Shown here: one piece after another, positions 1 through 8,305 of the stretch
Layout: each line of letters begins with the position of its first letter
Position numbering within the stretch: position 1 is the first letter of the stretch
Source of the DNA: Pseudomonas kielensis
GTDB taxonomy: Bacteria > Pseudomonadota > Gammaproteobacteria > Pseudomonadales > Pseudomonadaceae
Assembly (NCBI RefSeq): GCF_014236655.1
Contig: NZ_JACMYG010000001.1
Location: 310,001 to 374,000, forward strand
Length of the DNA stretch: 64,000 nucleotides
Direction of reading: 5' to 3'
Translations under genes and position numbers: made by a program
Notes under the pieces: generated by a model
Told to the model about the DNA's origin: nothing
Databases searched by the model: none
The model's input: only the letters and a program-made list of their open reading frames with translations

Positions 1-1091
1 GGCTGCCACTCAAGCCCCTGCAACGCCTCCAGCACTGCTTGCTGGGCACAGATGTGGTCGGGATGGGGATCGAGCGAACTGTGGGGCAGCACAATCACTT
101 CAGGGCGCGCCTTGAGCAGGACTGCGCGCAGATCGGCCAGCAGATTGTTCCAGGTCGGCAGGCCGTCGAGGTCGCCTGGCAAGGCAAACGGGTTGAGCCG
201 GCGGAACGCGCGGATATCGCCCAGTTCGGCCTCGCGGGAGGCCACCGGCTGTTGCGGCGCTGCCTGCATGGCAGGCAACTGCAGGCAGAAATACCCCAAC
301 TGCACGCAGTGCGCCTCAGGCACACCGGCCCAACGGGGCACCGCAATACTGTCCCAGGCACGCAGACGGCCCTTGAGCCGTGATGCCTCGACCTTGTCCA
401 GGCCCATCGCCTGATAGTGTTCGGCTTCGATTTCACCGGCCGTCAGCGTGACGATCCAGGTCTCGGCAGCCTGGCTGTACAGGCCAAATGCAGCGAGCTC
501 GGCATCATCGGCATGGGGCGCAATCACCATGACCCGTTGCTGGCGGTAGTCCGGCTGTTCGATCGACCACAGCAGCGGCTCCCCGGCCAGCCGGCAGAAA
601 TGCCCACGCACGCGCAATTGCCCGGCAGACAGCACCTGCGCCTGGCCACTGAGGTTGAGGTAACGCAGGCCGCTGACCCCGCGCTCGAACACTTGCCGAT
701 CCGGCTGATCCCCCCCCGCCAGCTCGACCACCGGGTCGAAAAAGCGCCCCAGCCAGGTGCTCTTGACCTGCACAGCCAGGACCAGCGTGGTGTCGTCCGC
801 CAGGATCACGCCCTCGTCCAGCAACAGCCGGTCCCCGTCCAGCCGAACCTTGGGCTGCGGGGTGTACGGCGGGAAGCTGTAGTGGTAATCGTCCTTGGGC
901 GAATAGAACAGATGGTCGGCGAACCAGGCCTCGTGGGCGACCCAGGCCAGCACCGCCAGCACCAGCGGCACCCACCAGGCCAGCAGCACGCCGACCCCGA
1001 TCAACAGCGCCAGGGTAATCAACAGGCCGATGCGTTTGTTGCGTCGATGACGCTTGAGCAGTTGCTGCTTGCGACTCATGGGCTGGCTCAT
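1..1091 (-). CDS. dnpA: PIG-L family de-N-acetylase, DnpA-like (3' end outside the window)
   Basis: The reading frame starts at an ATG whose first base is 1091 and overlaps the stop of mig-14 as ATGA. It stays open to the window edge, so the C-terminus is missing. A second in-frame ATG at 1079 is also possible. The N-terminus has basic residues then a hydrophobic membrane anchor (LLITLALLIGVGVLL). The PIG-L metal site is visible as APHADDAEL, followed late in the fragment by HPDH. Family members are Zn-dependent N-deacetylases of amino sugars. The homologue at the same place in P. aeruginosa, downstream of mig-14, is DnpA, linked to LPS core modification and fluoroquinolone tolerance. The exact substrate is inferred from context only. 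Confidence 0.85.
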   Translation of the reverse strand, partial: MSQPMSRKQQLLKRHRRNKRIGLLITLALLIGVGVLLAWWVPLVLAVLAWVAHEAWFADHLFYSPKDDYHYSFPPYTPQPKVRLDGDRLLLDEGVILADDTTLVLAVQVKSTWLGRFFDPVVELAGGDQPDRQVFERGVSGLRYLNLSGQAQVLSAGQLRVRGHFCRLAGEPLLWSIEQPDYRQQRVMVIAPHADDAELAAFGLYSQAAETWIVTLTAGEIEAEHYQAMGLDKVEASRLKGRLRAWDSIAVPRWAGVPEAHCVQLGYFCLQLPAMQAAPQQPVASREAELGDIRAFRRLNPFALPGDLDGLPTWNNLLADLRAVLLKARPEVIVLPHSSLDPHPDHICAQQAVLEALQGLEWQ

Positions 1092-1984
1092 ACAGTGAAG
1101 ACGGGCACGGGATTGCACCAACGGTCCTTGTATTCACGATCGGCGCGACCAAACGAAAAGCGCAGCGGCTTGTCGAGTGCCCGCGCCTGCTCCCAGGCAC
1201 TTTGCGTGTTGAGAAAGCTCAGCACACTACCGGGGCTGAATTCGCGGGTCTCGGGGTCGACCCCGCCGTTGATGTACTCGACGCTGATCCACTGCGGCGC
1301 TTGCACCCGGTACACCAACTGGATCGCAATCGGCGCATCGTTGAGGAAGATCACCGAACCGATCAACAGCTCGTGCAGCAACTCCAGCACCTCGCTCATG
1401 CGCGCCGCCCCCGTGGCCGGGAAACCCCAGCGACGCTGGAACAGATCGCAGTAGATAGCGGCCAGTTCGCCACTGGAGAACTCGCTGACCGGCCGCACCA
1501 CGCCGCCGGCCTCTTCCAGCAAGCGCAGCTCACGGCGCTGGTTGTAGCGGAATTTCTTCGACAGCTCTTCGGGCGTGCGCGCCATTGCCAGTTGTTCGGT
1601 CTGCAGCTTGAGGCCGGTGAAACGCCCCTCATTGAGCGCCGACAAGTAGCGGGCACGATGGCGCAGCACGGCCTGGGCATCGGGGGCGGCCGGCAGAATC
1701 AATTCGGCATTGCCGAGATCAAACAGACCTTTCTTGCCATGTCGCTTGAGCACGTCCTTGGACAAGGCCAGGTCGCGGCCCCAGGTCGGGATCGCTGCTT
1801 GCAACTCGCCGCCCTGTTCCCACGCCAGGTAACGCACCGGGATGCCGGCCAGGTCAGCCAGGCGCTCGACCACCAGCGGGTGAGTCGCGACGCTGCCCCC
1901 CCAACGTTGCCAGGCGTCGCTATAGGTCGACGCGTCGACAACGGACCAGCCGCGTTCGCGCCAGCCTTGGAATCGGTTGAGCAT
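1088..1984 (-). CDS. mig-14: Mig-14 family protein (GNAT-like, antimicrobial peptide resistance)
   Basis: This 298-residue protein resembles the Mig-14 family: a GNAT/FemAB-like fold with an N-terminal region (RFQGWRERGWSVVDASTY) and a C-terminal segment (FSFGRADREYKDRWCNPVPV). Mig-14 proteins associate with the inner membrane and contribute to resistance to cationic antimicrobial peptides; the biochemical reaction is not established. The start is the ATG at 1984, which shares its A with the TGA of the upstream glycosyltransferase (TGATG). A TTG one codon earlier is less likely. It lies in the LPS core operon between the WapH-like transferase and the PIG-L deacetylase, the same order as in P. 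aeruginosa. Confidence 0.85.
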   Translation of the reverse strand: MLNRFQGWRERGWSVVDASTYSDAWQRWGGSVATHPLVVERLADLAGIPVRYLAWEQGGELQAAIPTWGRDLALSKDVLKRHGKKGLFDLGNAELILPAAPDAQAVLRHRARYLSALNEGRFTGLKLQTEQLAMARTPEELSKKFRYNQRRELRLLEEAGGVVRPVSEFSSGELAAIYCDLFQRRWGFPATGAARMSEVLELLHELLIGSVIFLNDAPIAIQLVYRVQAPQWISVEYINGGVDPETREFSPGSVLSFLNTQSAWEQARALDKPLRFSFGRADREYKDRWCNPVPVFTV

Positions 1985-3114
1985 CAAGCCCTCGTCGTCA
2001 GTTCAATGACAGGCGGCAGACGCCAGAACGCCTCGCGTACCGCGCGATCGGAAAATTGCTGGCGCAGGCGCTCGAGCATCAGCTCGGCACACAACTGGCG
2101 CTCACGCTGGTCCATCCGGGCCAGGTGTTGCAGCCCTTGCGCCAGGTGTTCGGCGTCCCCCAGGGGAAACAGGATACCGACGCCTTCGACCACTTCCTTG
2201 GCCCCGCCACACGCCGTGGCCAGCAACGGCACACCGGCCGCCATGGCTTCGAGTAGCACCATGCCGAAAGGTTCATGGTCGGAGCTCAAGGCAAACACAT
2301 CAAAGGCACGGAAGTAGCGACGCGCCTCGGGCACCTGGCCGAGGAACAACACCCGATCGCCGATCCCCAGTTCGCGGGCCAGCTCCTTGAGGTCCTGCTC
2401 CAGGCGACCGGTGCCGAGAATCGCCAGTTGGCTGTCGACCGGCAACCCCGGCAAGGCCTGGGCAAAGCCATGGAGCAGCGTGGCCTGGTCCTTGTCCGGG
2501 TGCAGGCGGCCAACGTTGCCGACCACCCAGGCATCCGGCGACAGGCCCAACTCGTCCCGCGCCTGGGCGAAGGACAGCTGGCTGGCCTGCAAGGCGTCGA
2601 CATCGATGCGGTTGTAGAGCGTCTGGATACGTGTCGCCGGCCATATCGGCAGGCAGCGACGCATGTCGTCGCGCACCGCGTCAGAGACCCCGAGCAGGCT
2701 CAGACGCTTGCGGAAAATCTGCGCAAACAGCTTGCGCGTGCGCCGTTGGTAGTCGCCAAAGGCGTGGTGCACACCGATCACCGGCAGCGCCGTGGCGAGC
2801 AAGGCGATGTAGATCGGCTTGAACCGGTGGGCAATACAGAAACTGAACTGGCGCGACTGGGCGATCTTGCGCAGATCGGCAATCGCCCCCAGCTTCAGGC
2901 CACGAATGGCCTTGGAGCTGTATTCCATGAACAGCACTTCGTCAGACGCGCAGCCGGCTGCCACTTCGGCATCGGCCACCCCGGTGAGGAACACCGTGGT
3001 CACGCGATAACCGGAGCCCGCAAACAGGCTGGCGTACTGTCGGGCGCAGTCCAGGAACGGCCCGTCATAGCCGTGACAGAACTGCAGGACATGGCGCTCA
3101 GCCGAGCGTGTCAT
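1984..3114 (-). CDS. wapH: LPS core glycosyltransferase family 4, WapH-like
   Basis: The 376-residue protein has the two-domain GT-B architecture of glycosyltransferase family 4. The C-terminal half shows VVGNVGRLHPDKDQATLLHG and the donor-binding EPFGMVLLEAMAAGVP motif with the E-x7-E pattern and GG after it. Members transfer a sugar from a nucleotide donor at the cytoplasmic face of the inner membrane. The position between the carbamoyltransferase and mig-14 matches wapH, which in P. aeruginosa adds an outer-core glucose. It overlaps the preceding carbamoyltransferase gene by 17 bases. The exact sugar and linkage here are inferred from synteny. Confidence 0.82.
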   Translation of the reverse strand: MTRSAERHVLQFCHGYDGPFLDCARQYASLFAGSGYRVTTVFLTGVADAEVAAGCASDEVLFMEYSSKAIRGLKLGAIADLRKIAQSRQFSFCIAHRFKPIYIALLATALPVIGVHHAFGDYQRRTRKLFAQIFRKRLSLLGVSDAVRDDMRRCLPIWPATRIQTLYNRIDVDALQASQLSFAQARDELGLSPDAWVVGNVGRLHPDKDQATLLHGFAQALPGLPVDSQLAILGTGRLEQDLKELARELGIGDRVLFLGQVPEARRYFRAFDVFALSSDHEPFGMVLLEAMAAGVPLLATACGGAKEVVEGVGILFPLGDAEHLAQGLQHLARMDQRERQLCAELMLERLRQQFSDRAVREAFWRLPPVIELTTRA

Positions 3115-4855
3115 AAGCGTCCGCGCCGTCTTTGACCACGAGAATGTCTTCCATGATCAAATACTGTAGATCGGAACCGAAGAACATGTTCAGCGCGTCG
3201 GTCGGCGAGCAGATCATCGGTTCGCCACGACGGTTGAGCGAGGTGTTCAGCGACACACCGTTGCCGGTCAGCACTTCCAGGGCTTTCATCATGTCGTAGT
3301 AGCGCGGGTTGTACTCGCGCTTGAGCACCTGGGCACGGGAGGTGCCGTCTTCATGGACGACTTCCGGCACGCGGGTCTTCCACTCTTCAGCCACTTCGAA
3401 GGTGAAGGTCATGAAGGGGGCCGGGTGATCGATCTTGATCATCTGTGGCGCCACGGTGTCGAGCATCGACGGGCAGAAAGGCCTCCAGCGCTCGCGGAAC
3501 TTGATCTGGTGGTTGATCCGGTCAGCCACGCCAACGGCGCTCGGGCAGCCGATGATCGAACGACCACCAAGGGCACGCGGACCAAACTCCATGCGCCCCT
3601 GGAACCAGGCCACCGGGTTGCCATCGACCATGATCTTGGCGATGTTCTCCGGCATGTTCTCAAGCTTGCGCCAGGTCGGCTTGCTCGGGTGACGGGCGCA
3701 GGCGGCGATCACGTCTTCGTTGCTGTACGACGGGCCGAGGTAGACGTGTTCCATCTTCTCCACCGGCACACCACGAGCGTTGGACACGTAGGCCGCAGCC
3801 CCCACCGCAGTCCCGGCATCACCGGAGGCCGGCTGGACGAACAGTTCCTTGACGTCATCGCGGGCGATGATTTTCTGGTTGAGCTTGACGTTCAACGCAC
3901 AGCCGCCGGCGTAGGCCAGCTTGCCGGTTTCCTTGAGCACGTCGCCCAGGTAGTGGTCGATCATCTGCAGCGCAATCTTTTCGAACAGCGCTTGAATGCT
4001 GGCGGCGTAGTGAATGTAAGGCTCGTCGGCGATATCGCCTTCACGCTTTGGACCCAGCCACTCGATCAGCTTCGGCGAGAAGTAGTAACCCTTGCCCTTC
4101 TCTTTGTAGCGGCGCAGGCCGATGACGTTGGCGTAGTCGGTGTTGATCACCAACTCGCCATTTTCGAACGAAGCCAGGCGCGAGAAATCGTATTTGCTGG
4201 CATCGCCATACGGCGCCATGCCCATGACCTTGAACTCACCGTCGAGCATGTCGAAACCGAGGAACTCGGTAATCGCACCGTACAGGCCGCCGAGGGAGTC
4301 CGGATCGAAGAATTCCTTGATCTTGTGGATCTTGCCGTTTTCGCCGTAGCCGAAGAAGGTCGTGGCGTACTCGCCCTTGCCGTCGATCCCCAGGATCGCG
4401 GTTTTCTCTTTGAAACCGGAGCAATGGTAAGCGCTGGAGGCGTGGGCCAGGTGATGCTCGACCGGCTCGATCTTGATTTTCTTCGGATCGAAGCCCAGTT
4501 GCTCAAGGCACCAGACAATCTTGTTGCGGTAGCGCTTGTAGCGACGGTTACCCATCAGGATCGCGTCGAGCGCGCGGTCCGGGGCATACCAGTAACGCTT
4601 GGCGTACTGCCAGCGGGCTTTGCCGAAGATACTGATCGGAGCGAACGGGATCGCGACCACGTCAACGTCGGACGGCTTGATGCCCGCCTGCTCCAGGCAG
4701 AACTTCGCCGACTCGTAAGGCATGCGGTTCTTTGCATGTTTATCGCGTACGAAGCGCTCTTCTTCAGCAGCCGCGACCAGCTTGCCGTCGATGTACAGCG
4801 CTGCGGAAGGATCATGGCTAAGGGCGCCGGACAGGCCAAGAATCGTCAATGCCAC
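3098..4855 (-). CDS. NodU/CmcH-type carbamoyltransferase of the LPS core
   Basis: The 585-residue protein has the N-terminal Kae1/TobZ-like domain (ILGLSGALSHDPSAALYIDG, then HHLAHASSAYHCSGF with metal-binding histidines, ILGIDGKGEYATTFFG). The C-terminal carbamoyltransferase domain shows GGCALNVKLNQK, GRMEFGPRALGGRSI and SLNRRGEPMICSP. This family makes carbamoyl-adenylate from carbamoyl phosphate and ATP and passes the carbamoyl group to a sugar hydroxyl. In Pseudomonas LPS, heptose II of the inner core is 7-O-carbamoylated, and the orthologue in P. aeruginosa is PA5005 (also called wapO in some work). Its length is normal. It starts a second transcriptional segment after a gene-free gap. 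Confidence 0.88.
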   Translation of the reverse strand: MALTILGLSGALSHDPSAALYIDGKLVAAAEEERFVRDKHAKNRMPYESAKFCLEQAGIKPSDVDVVAIPFAPISIFGKARWQYAKRYWYAPDRALDAILMGNRRYKRYRNKIVWCLEQLGFDPKKIKIEPVEHHLAHASSAYHCSGFKEKTAILGIDGKGEYATTFFGYGENGKIHKIKEFFDPDSLGGLYGAITEFLGFDMLDGEFKVMGMAPYGDASKYDFSRLASFENGELVINTDYANVIGLRRYKEKGKGYYFSPKLIEWLGPKREGDIADEPYIHYAASIQALFEKIALQMIDHYLGDVLKETGKLAYAGGCALNVKLNQKIIARDDVKELFVQPASGDAGTAVGAAAYVSNARGVPVEKMEHVYLGPSYSNEDVIAACARHPSKPTWRKLENMPENIAKIMVDGNPVAWFQGRMEFGPRALGGRSIIGCPSAVGVADRINHQIKFRERWRPFCPSMLDTVAPQMIKIDHPAPFMTFTFEVAEEWKTRVPEVVHEDGTSRAQVLKREYNPRYYDMMKALEVLTGNGVSLNTSLNRRGEPMICSPTDALNMFFGSDLQYLIMEDILVVKDGADAYDTLG

Positions 4856-5304
4856 AGGGGTCTAGCCTCTTTAGTCTGCATGCAGGCGACACGCGCCTGG
4901 AAATAATGTGTCCCCGCACCAAGGCGAGAAACAGCTAAAGGGCGAGATTATAGCGTAAAGATGACGGGCGGCGAGGACTGCGTCCTCGAACGCAGCCTCG
5001 CGGGCTCGGCAGCGGCTACGGGGGTTGGGGTATTGCCGGGATCTGTGGTGTAGCGCAGATCGCCATCGCGGGCGCCCGCTCCCACAGGGGAAATTCGTAC
5101 ACCAGGAAAAAGCAGGCCGGCCGGTAGGCCGCTTCGCCCGCCCTTACCACTCGACAGGCCGAGCGTTAGCTCGCCTGCAGCTTTTGATCCTCCCGCCCCA
5201 TCGGCAGGCGATGCCCCCGGATGGATGCCGTAGCGAGGGGCCGTACGTCAGGGCGGTACCCTAAGCCGCCATCACCGCAGCAACGGATATGCCCCCAAAA
5301 AGAG
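4856..5304. other. 450-base intergenic region with degenerate repeats, likely promoter of the carbamoyltransferase segment
   Basis: No credible gene was seen here. The bases nearest 4855 (roughly 4880-4960) are more AT-rich and are where a promoter for the leftward carbamoyltransferase gene would lie. The remainder is a patchwork. A REP arm lies at 5064-5090. A stretch read on the minus strand between about 5215 and 5293 resembles the start of a widespread Pseudomonas intergenic repeat, as I remember it, that begins CATATCCGTTGCTGCGGT. GC-rich inverted blocks such as CGGCCGGTAGGCCG surround 5113-5130. The three-kinase gene run ends at the right border and shows no obvious U-tailed terminator. 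Confidence 0.5.
5064..5090. repeat. Single REP-like element
   Basis: The run CATCGCGGGCGCCCGCTCCC followed by ACAGGGG matches the inverted 'ctgtgggagcGGGC...GCCCgcgatgg' REP unit seen elsewhere in this window at 34176, 37686 and 55611. It is a single arm, with no inverted partner nearby. Confidence 0.6.
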
Positions 5305-6747
5305 TCACTCCACCTGCCTGGGCAACCGCTGATCAATCACCCGATAAAGCGCCGACCCCTCACCCCAATTGCGCATAAACCGCGCCCGATCCCGCGCATA
5401 AGCCGGCGCAAAGCTACTGAGCGAGGCGTGCTGGCACATCGAATCCAGGTCAATCAACGACCAGCGATCCTTGTCCCAGAACAGGTTATGCCCCTTGAAA
5501 TCCCCATGACTGATGCGCTCGGCAATCAACTCGGCGAACAACTGATCCAGCGCCACCAGCTCAGCCTCAGGCGCCTCGCCACTTTCCACATAGGGCGCAA
5601 AACGCTCAATGATGTCCGGCCCCGGCAGGTACTCGGTGATCAGGTAGGCCCGGCTGCGCAACCAGAAAAAACGCTTTTCCAGCAACGCCAACGGCTTGGG
5701 CGTGGCAATGCCGAGGAACGCCAGGCGATTGCCCTCGCGCCAGGAATGCCAGGCACGGCTCGGACGCCAGAAGCGTTTGAGCCAGTGGGCAAACCCCTTG
5801 ATGTTGTAGCGCTTGACCACCAGCGTCCGACCACCCACCTCGACCTTGCCCACGCTCGCCGCGCCGCCGGTCTTGTACAGGTGACCCTGGTCGAGCAAGG
5901 CATCAGCCTGCTCCAGCACCGGCAGCATGGCGGCCTCTTCGTCGCGACGAATCGCGCGCAAGCCAAAGGCCCCGCGCTGCACGGCGAACAGCGAGCACTC
6001 GCGCCCGACCTTGACCAGGTAATCCTTCAAGCGCCAGCTACGAATCTTGCGCACCTGCTTTTGCAAGGCTTCAAGCGGTAACGCGTGCTCGCCATTGCTC
6101 AGCAGGTAATGCACCAGCAACTCTTCGGTGAACGGCTCCAGCGACTTGGGCAACTGGGCAAAAAACACCCCGAGGTTTTCCAGGACCTTTTGCCGCGACA
6201 ACGGTTGCCCCGCGGTTTCGGCATGGATCCCGGCGCCGTCGATCAAATACAGCCGGCCACCGTGGCGCAGCAGGTTGTCCAGGTGCAGGTCCGACTGCCA
6301 CAGGCCTTTGCTGTGCATCTGGCCGATGGCGGCCAGCGCCTCGGCCAGCACTTCGGTTTGCTCGTCTGCCAGGACTGGCAGGGCTTCGACCTGTTGCCAG
6401 GCGTCGCCCAGGCTGTGGGCGCCTTCGAGCAGTTCGAACAGCAGCCAGCCGCCCTCGCCTTCTTTCAGGCCGTCGGCCAGCAACAATGGGGTCGTCAGGC
6501 CTTGGGCCGCGAGCAGGCGTACACCGTCCAGCTCACGCTGAAAATGCCGCGCCGCCTTGCGGCCCACCAGCAACTTGGCCAACACCGGCCGCCCGCGCCA
6601 GACCCCGGCACCGACATAGCGCTGGCCGGGCAGCACCCGCAGCAGGCTGAGCAGTTGCAACTGCGCCGGGCCCGCGGCATCGGCCAATTCCAGGCTCAAC
6701 GGCAGTTGTGGCGTGCGTCCGGCGTTTTTTAGTTCAGACAAACGCAT
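5305..6747 (-). CDS. LPS core kinase-like protein with two tandem kinase-type modules
   Basis: This 480-residue protein starts at an ATG that shares its A with the stop of the upstream kinase gene (TGATG). It has two kinase-like catalytic cores. The first, about residues 150-175, reads SDLHLDNLLRHGGRLYLIDG. The second, about residues 430-460, reads SHGDFKGHNLFWDKDRWSLI followed by DLD. Both keep the catalytic Asp and the metal-binding Asn and Asp of the WaaP/InaA group. The P. aeruginosa orthologue appears to be PA5006, of similar length. It probably takes part in phosphorylation of the heptose inner core at the cytoplasmic face of the membrane, but the phosphorylated position is not known to me. 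Confidence 0.75.
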   Translation of the reverse strand: MRLSELKNAGRTPQLPLSLELADAAGPAQLQLLSLLRVLPGQRYVGAGVWRGRPVLAKLLVGRKAARHFQRELDGVRLLAAQGLTTPLLLADGLKEGEGGWLLFELLEGAHSLGDAWQQVEALPVLADEQTEVLAEALAAIGQMHSKGLWQSDLHLDNLLRHGGRLYLIDGAGIHAETAGQPLSRQKVLENLGVFFAQLPKSLEPFTEELLVHYLLSNGEHALPLEALQKQVRKIRSWRLKDYLVKVGRECSLFAVQRGAFGLRAIRRDEEAAMLPVLEQADALLDQGHLYKTGGAASVGKVEVGGRTLVVKRYNIKGFAHWLKRFWRPSRAWHSWREGNRLAFLGIATPKPLALLEKRFFWLRSRAYLITEYLPGPDIIERFAPYVESGEAPEAELVALDQLFAELIAERISHGDFKGHNLFWDKDRWSLIDLDSMCQHASLSSFAPAYARDRARFMRNWGEGSALYRVIDQRLPRQVE

Positions 6748-7499
6748 CAACGCACTCCCTTATGGCTGCGTCGAGCGGACAAGCGCTGCAGCCAGGCATC
6801 CACCAGCGTGCTGTCGGCCGGTTGATCCAGGTAAGCCGCCAGCAAGCTGCGCACATTCTCGGTGCTCCAGATCGGTGCTCGGCGCAACAACGGCTCCAGA
6901 TCCTTGACCCGGTCACGCTGGCCAAACAGCAGCGGGCGGGTTTTCTCCAGGTCGATCAATTGCGCCCGGTAGCCTTCGCCCTCGGCCTGCAAAAAGATGT
7001 GCTTGGGATAAAAACAGCCGTGCACCTGGCGCGCACCGTGCAGCCGGCGCGCCAGCAAGCCGCAGGCGCGCAGGATCGCCGCCTGCTGCACGGCACTGAG
7101 CTGTGGCCATTGCTGCAGCAGGGCATCCAGGTCGTTCCAGCCGTCCAGCGCCCGCGTCAGCAGGATCGCGCGCACTTCGCCGGCGACTTTGCGCTCGCCA
7201 AAGAACACGGCCTCCAGCGCTGGAATGTCCATCTGCCGGTAACGGCTGATGTTGCGGAATTCGCGAGCAAAGCTCGGTTCGCCGAATGGCCGGTGCAGCG
7301 TGCGGGTCAGGTAGTTGCTCTGGCGCTTGAGGTAATACCCCTGGCCGTCCAGATCCAGGCGGAACACGCTGCTCCAGCCCCCACCCGAGGTGTTGGGCTC
7401 GTCCACTGCTTCCAGCTCCCGCGCCCACAGCGCGTCGAACGTGGCAAGCCCGTGGCGTTCGAACCGCTCGCGGTCCTCGGCGGCCAGAAAATCAGTCAT
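6747..7499 (-). CDS. WaaP/InaA-type LPS kinase homologue, catalytic Asp apparently replaced
   Basis: The 250-residue protein has the WaaP-family layout: a nucleotide-binding lysine segment (GQGYYLKRQSNYLTR), a helical middle and a late LIDLEKTRPLLFG metal-binding motif. The catalytic loop reads VHGCFYPKHIFL where WaaP has HRDCYICHFL, so the usual HxD Asp is occupied by Cys. It may be a pseudokinase or use a shifted base. It is coupled by TGATG to waaP upstream and to the double-module kinase downstream. The position corresponds to PA5007 (WapQ group) in P. aeruginosa. Confidence 0.75.
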   Translation of the reverse strand: MTDFLAAEDRERFERHGLATFDALWARELEAVDEPNTSGGGWSSVFRLDLDGQGYYLKRQSNYLTRTLHRPFGEPSFAREFRNISRYRQMDIPALEAVFFGERKVAGEVRAILLTRALDGWNDLDALLQQWPQLSAVQQAAILRACGLLARRLHGARQVHGCFYPKHIFLQAEGEGYRAQLIDLEKTRPLLFGQRDRVKDLEPLLRRAPIWSTENVRSLLAAYLDQPADSTLVDAWLQRLSARRSHKGVR

Positions 7500-8305
7500 C
7501 AGAGCGCATCCCCATAGCGCTGTTTGCGCTCGTACAGTTTGTTCGCCTTGCCCTCGAGCCAGGCCAGCAGCGAGGCTTCTTCGCGCAGGATCTGGCGCAG
7601 CGGCAGCAGGAAATAGCCCTTGAGGAAACGCAACTTGTCGCGGCGAGTCAGGCCAATGTCCAGTGCCGAGAAATACAACGCAGCCAAGTCTTTGTTGCGC
7701 CAGCGCCGAGTGATCGCCGGGCGGGTCTGGGCCCGGTGCAGGTCGATGATCGAGAGCTTGAAGTTCTCGGCCGTGACCGGCTTGTCGGTGTGCAGCAGGA
7801 AATGGCAGATGTAGCAGTCACGGTGATTGACGCCGGCGCGGTGCATCATCCCGGTCATGCGCGCCACTTCGGCGATCAGTGCGCGCTTGAGCCTGAGGTC
7901 CGGCGCTTGCCGGGCCCAGTCGATGCTGAAGTCTTCGAGACTGACGGTCGGCGCCAGCTCTTCGGTGACGATGAACGAGTGCTGGTCAGCGGGGTTGCTG
8001 CCTTTCTCGCCATAGGCCACGGCGGTCATGGTCGGCACTGCGGCCTCGTGCAAGCGCTGGATCGCCCGCCATTCCTGGCCCGCGCCAAGCACCGGCAGCT
8101 TGGCCGTGAGCAGGTTCTTGAAGATCTCGCCCCAGCCGATACCCCGGTGAATCTTCACGAAGTAGCCGTTGCCGGCGACTTCGGTGCGCAGGGTGCGGCG
8201 CGCTTCGAGCTCACGGTAAACCTCGCCCTCCAGGCCTTCGACGGCGCTGAACGCATCGCGTCCGGCCCACAGGCTCTTGAACGGTTCGGCCAGAATCAAC
8301 TTCAT
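7499..8305 (-). CDS. waaP: LPS core heptose I kinase WaaP
   Basis: The 268-residue protein matches WaaP (RfaP) over its length. It opens with MKLILAEPFKSLWAGRDAF, has NGYFVKIHRGIGWGEIFKNL around the nucleotide-binding lysine, NHRDCYICHFLL as catalytic loop and LSIIDLHRAQTR as metal motif. WaaP phosphorylates O-4 of heptose I in the LPS inner core using ATP. It is essential in P. aeruginosa. The gene sits directly after waaG with a TGATG coupling. The WapP kinase gene that I expect next in many pseudomonads is not seen between it and the following kinase. Confidence 0.93.
   Translation of the reverse strand: MKLILAEPFKSLWAGRDAFSAVEGLEGEVYRELEARRTLRTEVAGNGYFVKIHRGIGWGEIFKNLLTAKLPVLGAGQEWRAIQRLHEAAVPTMTAVAYGEKGSNPADQHSFIVTEELAPTVSLEDFSIDWARQAPDLRLKRALIAEVARMTGMMHRAGVNHRDCYICHFLLHTDKPVTAENFKLSIIDLHRAQTRPAITRRWRNKDLAALYFSALDIGLTRRDKLRFLKGYFLLPLRQILREEASLLAWLEGKANKLYERKQRYGDAL

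Noticed and set aside
417..1454. 345-residue plus-strand frame
   Set aside because: Spans two minus-strand genes (dnpA and mig-14) and has no family resemblance.
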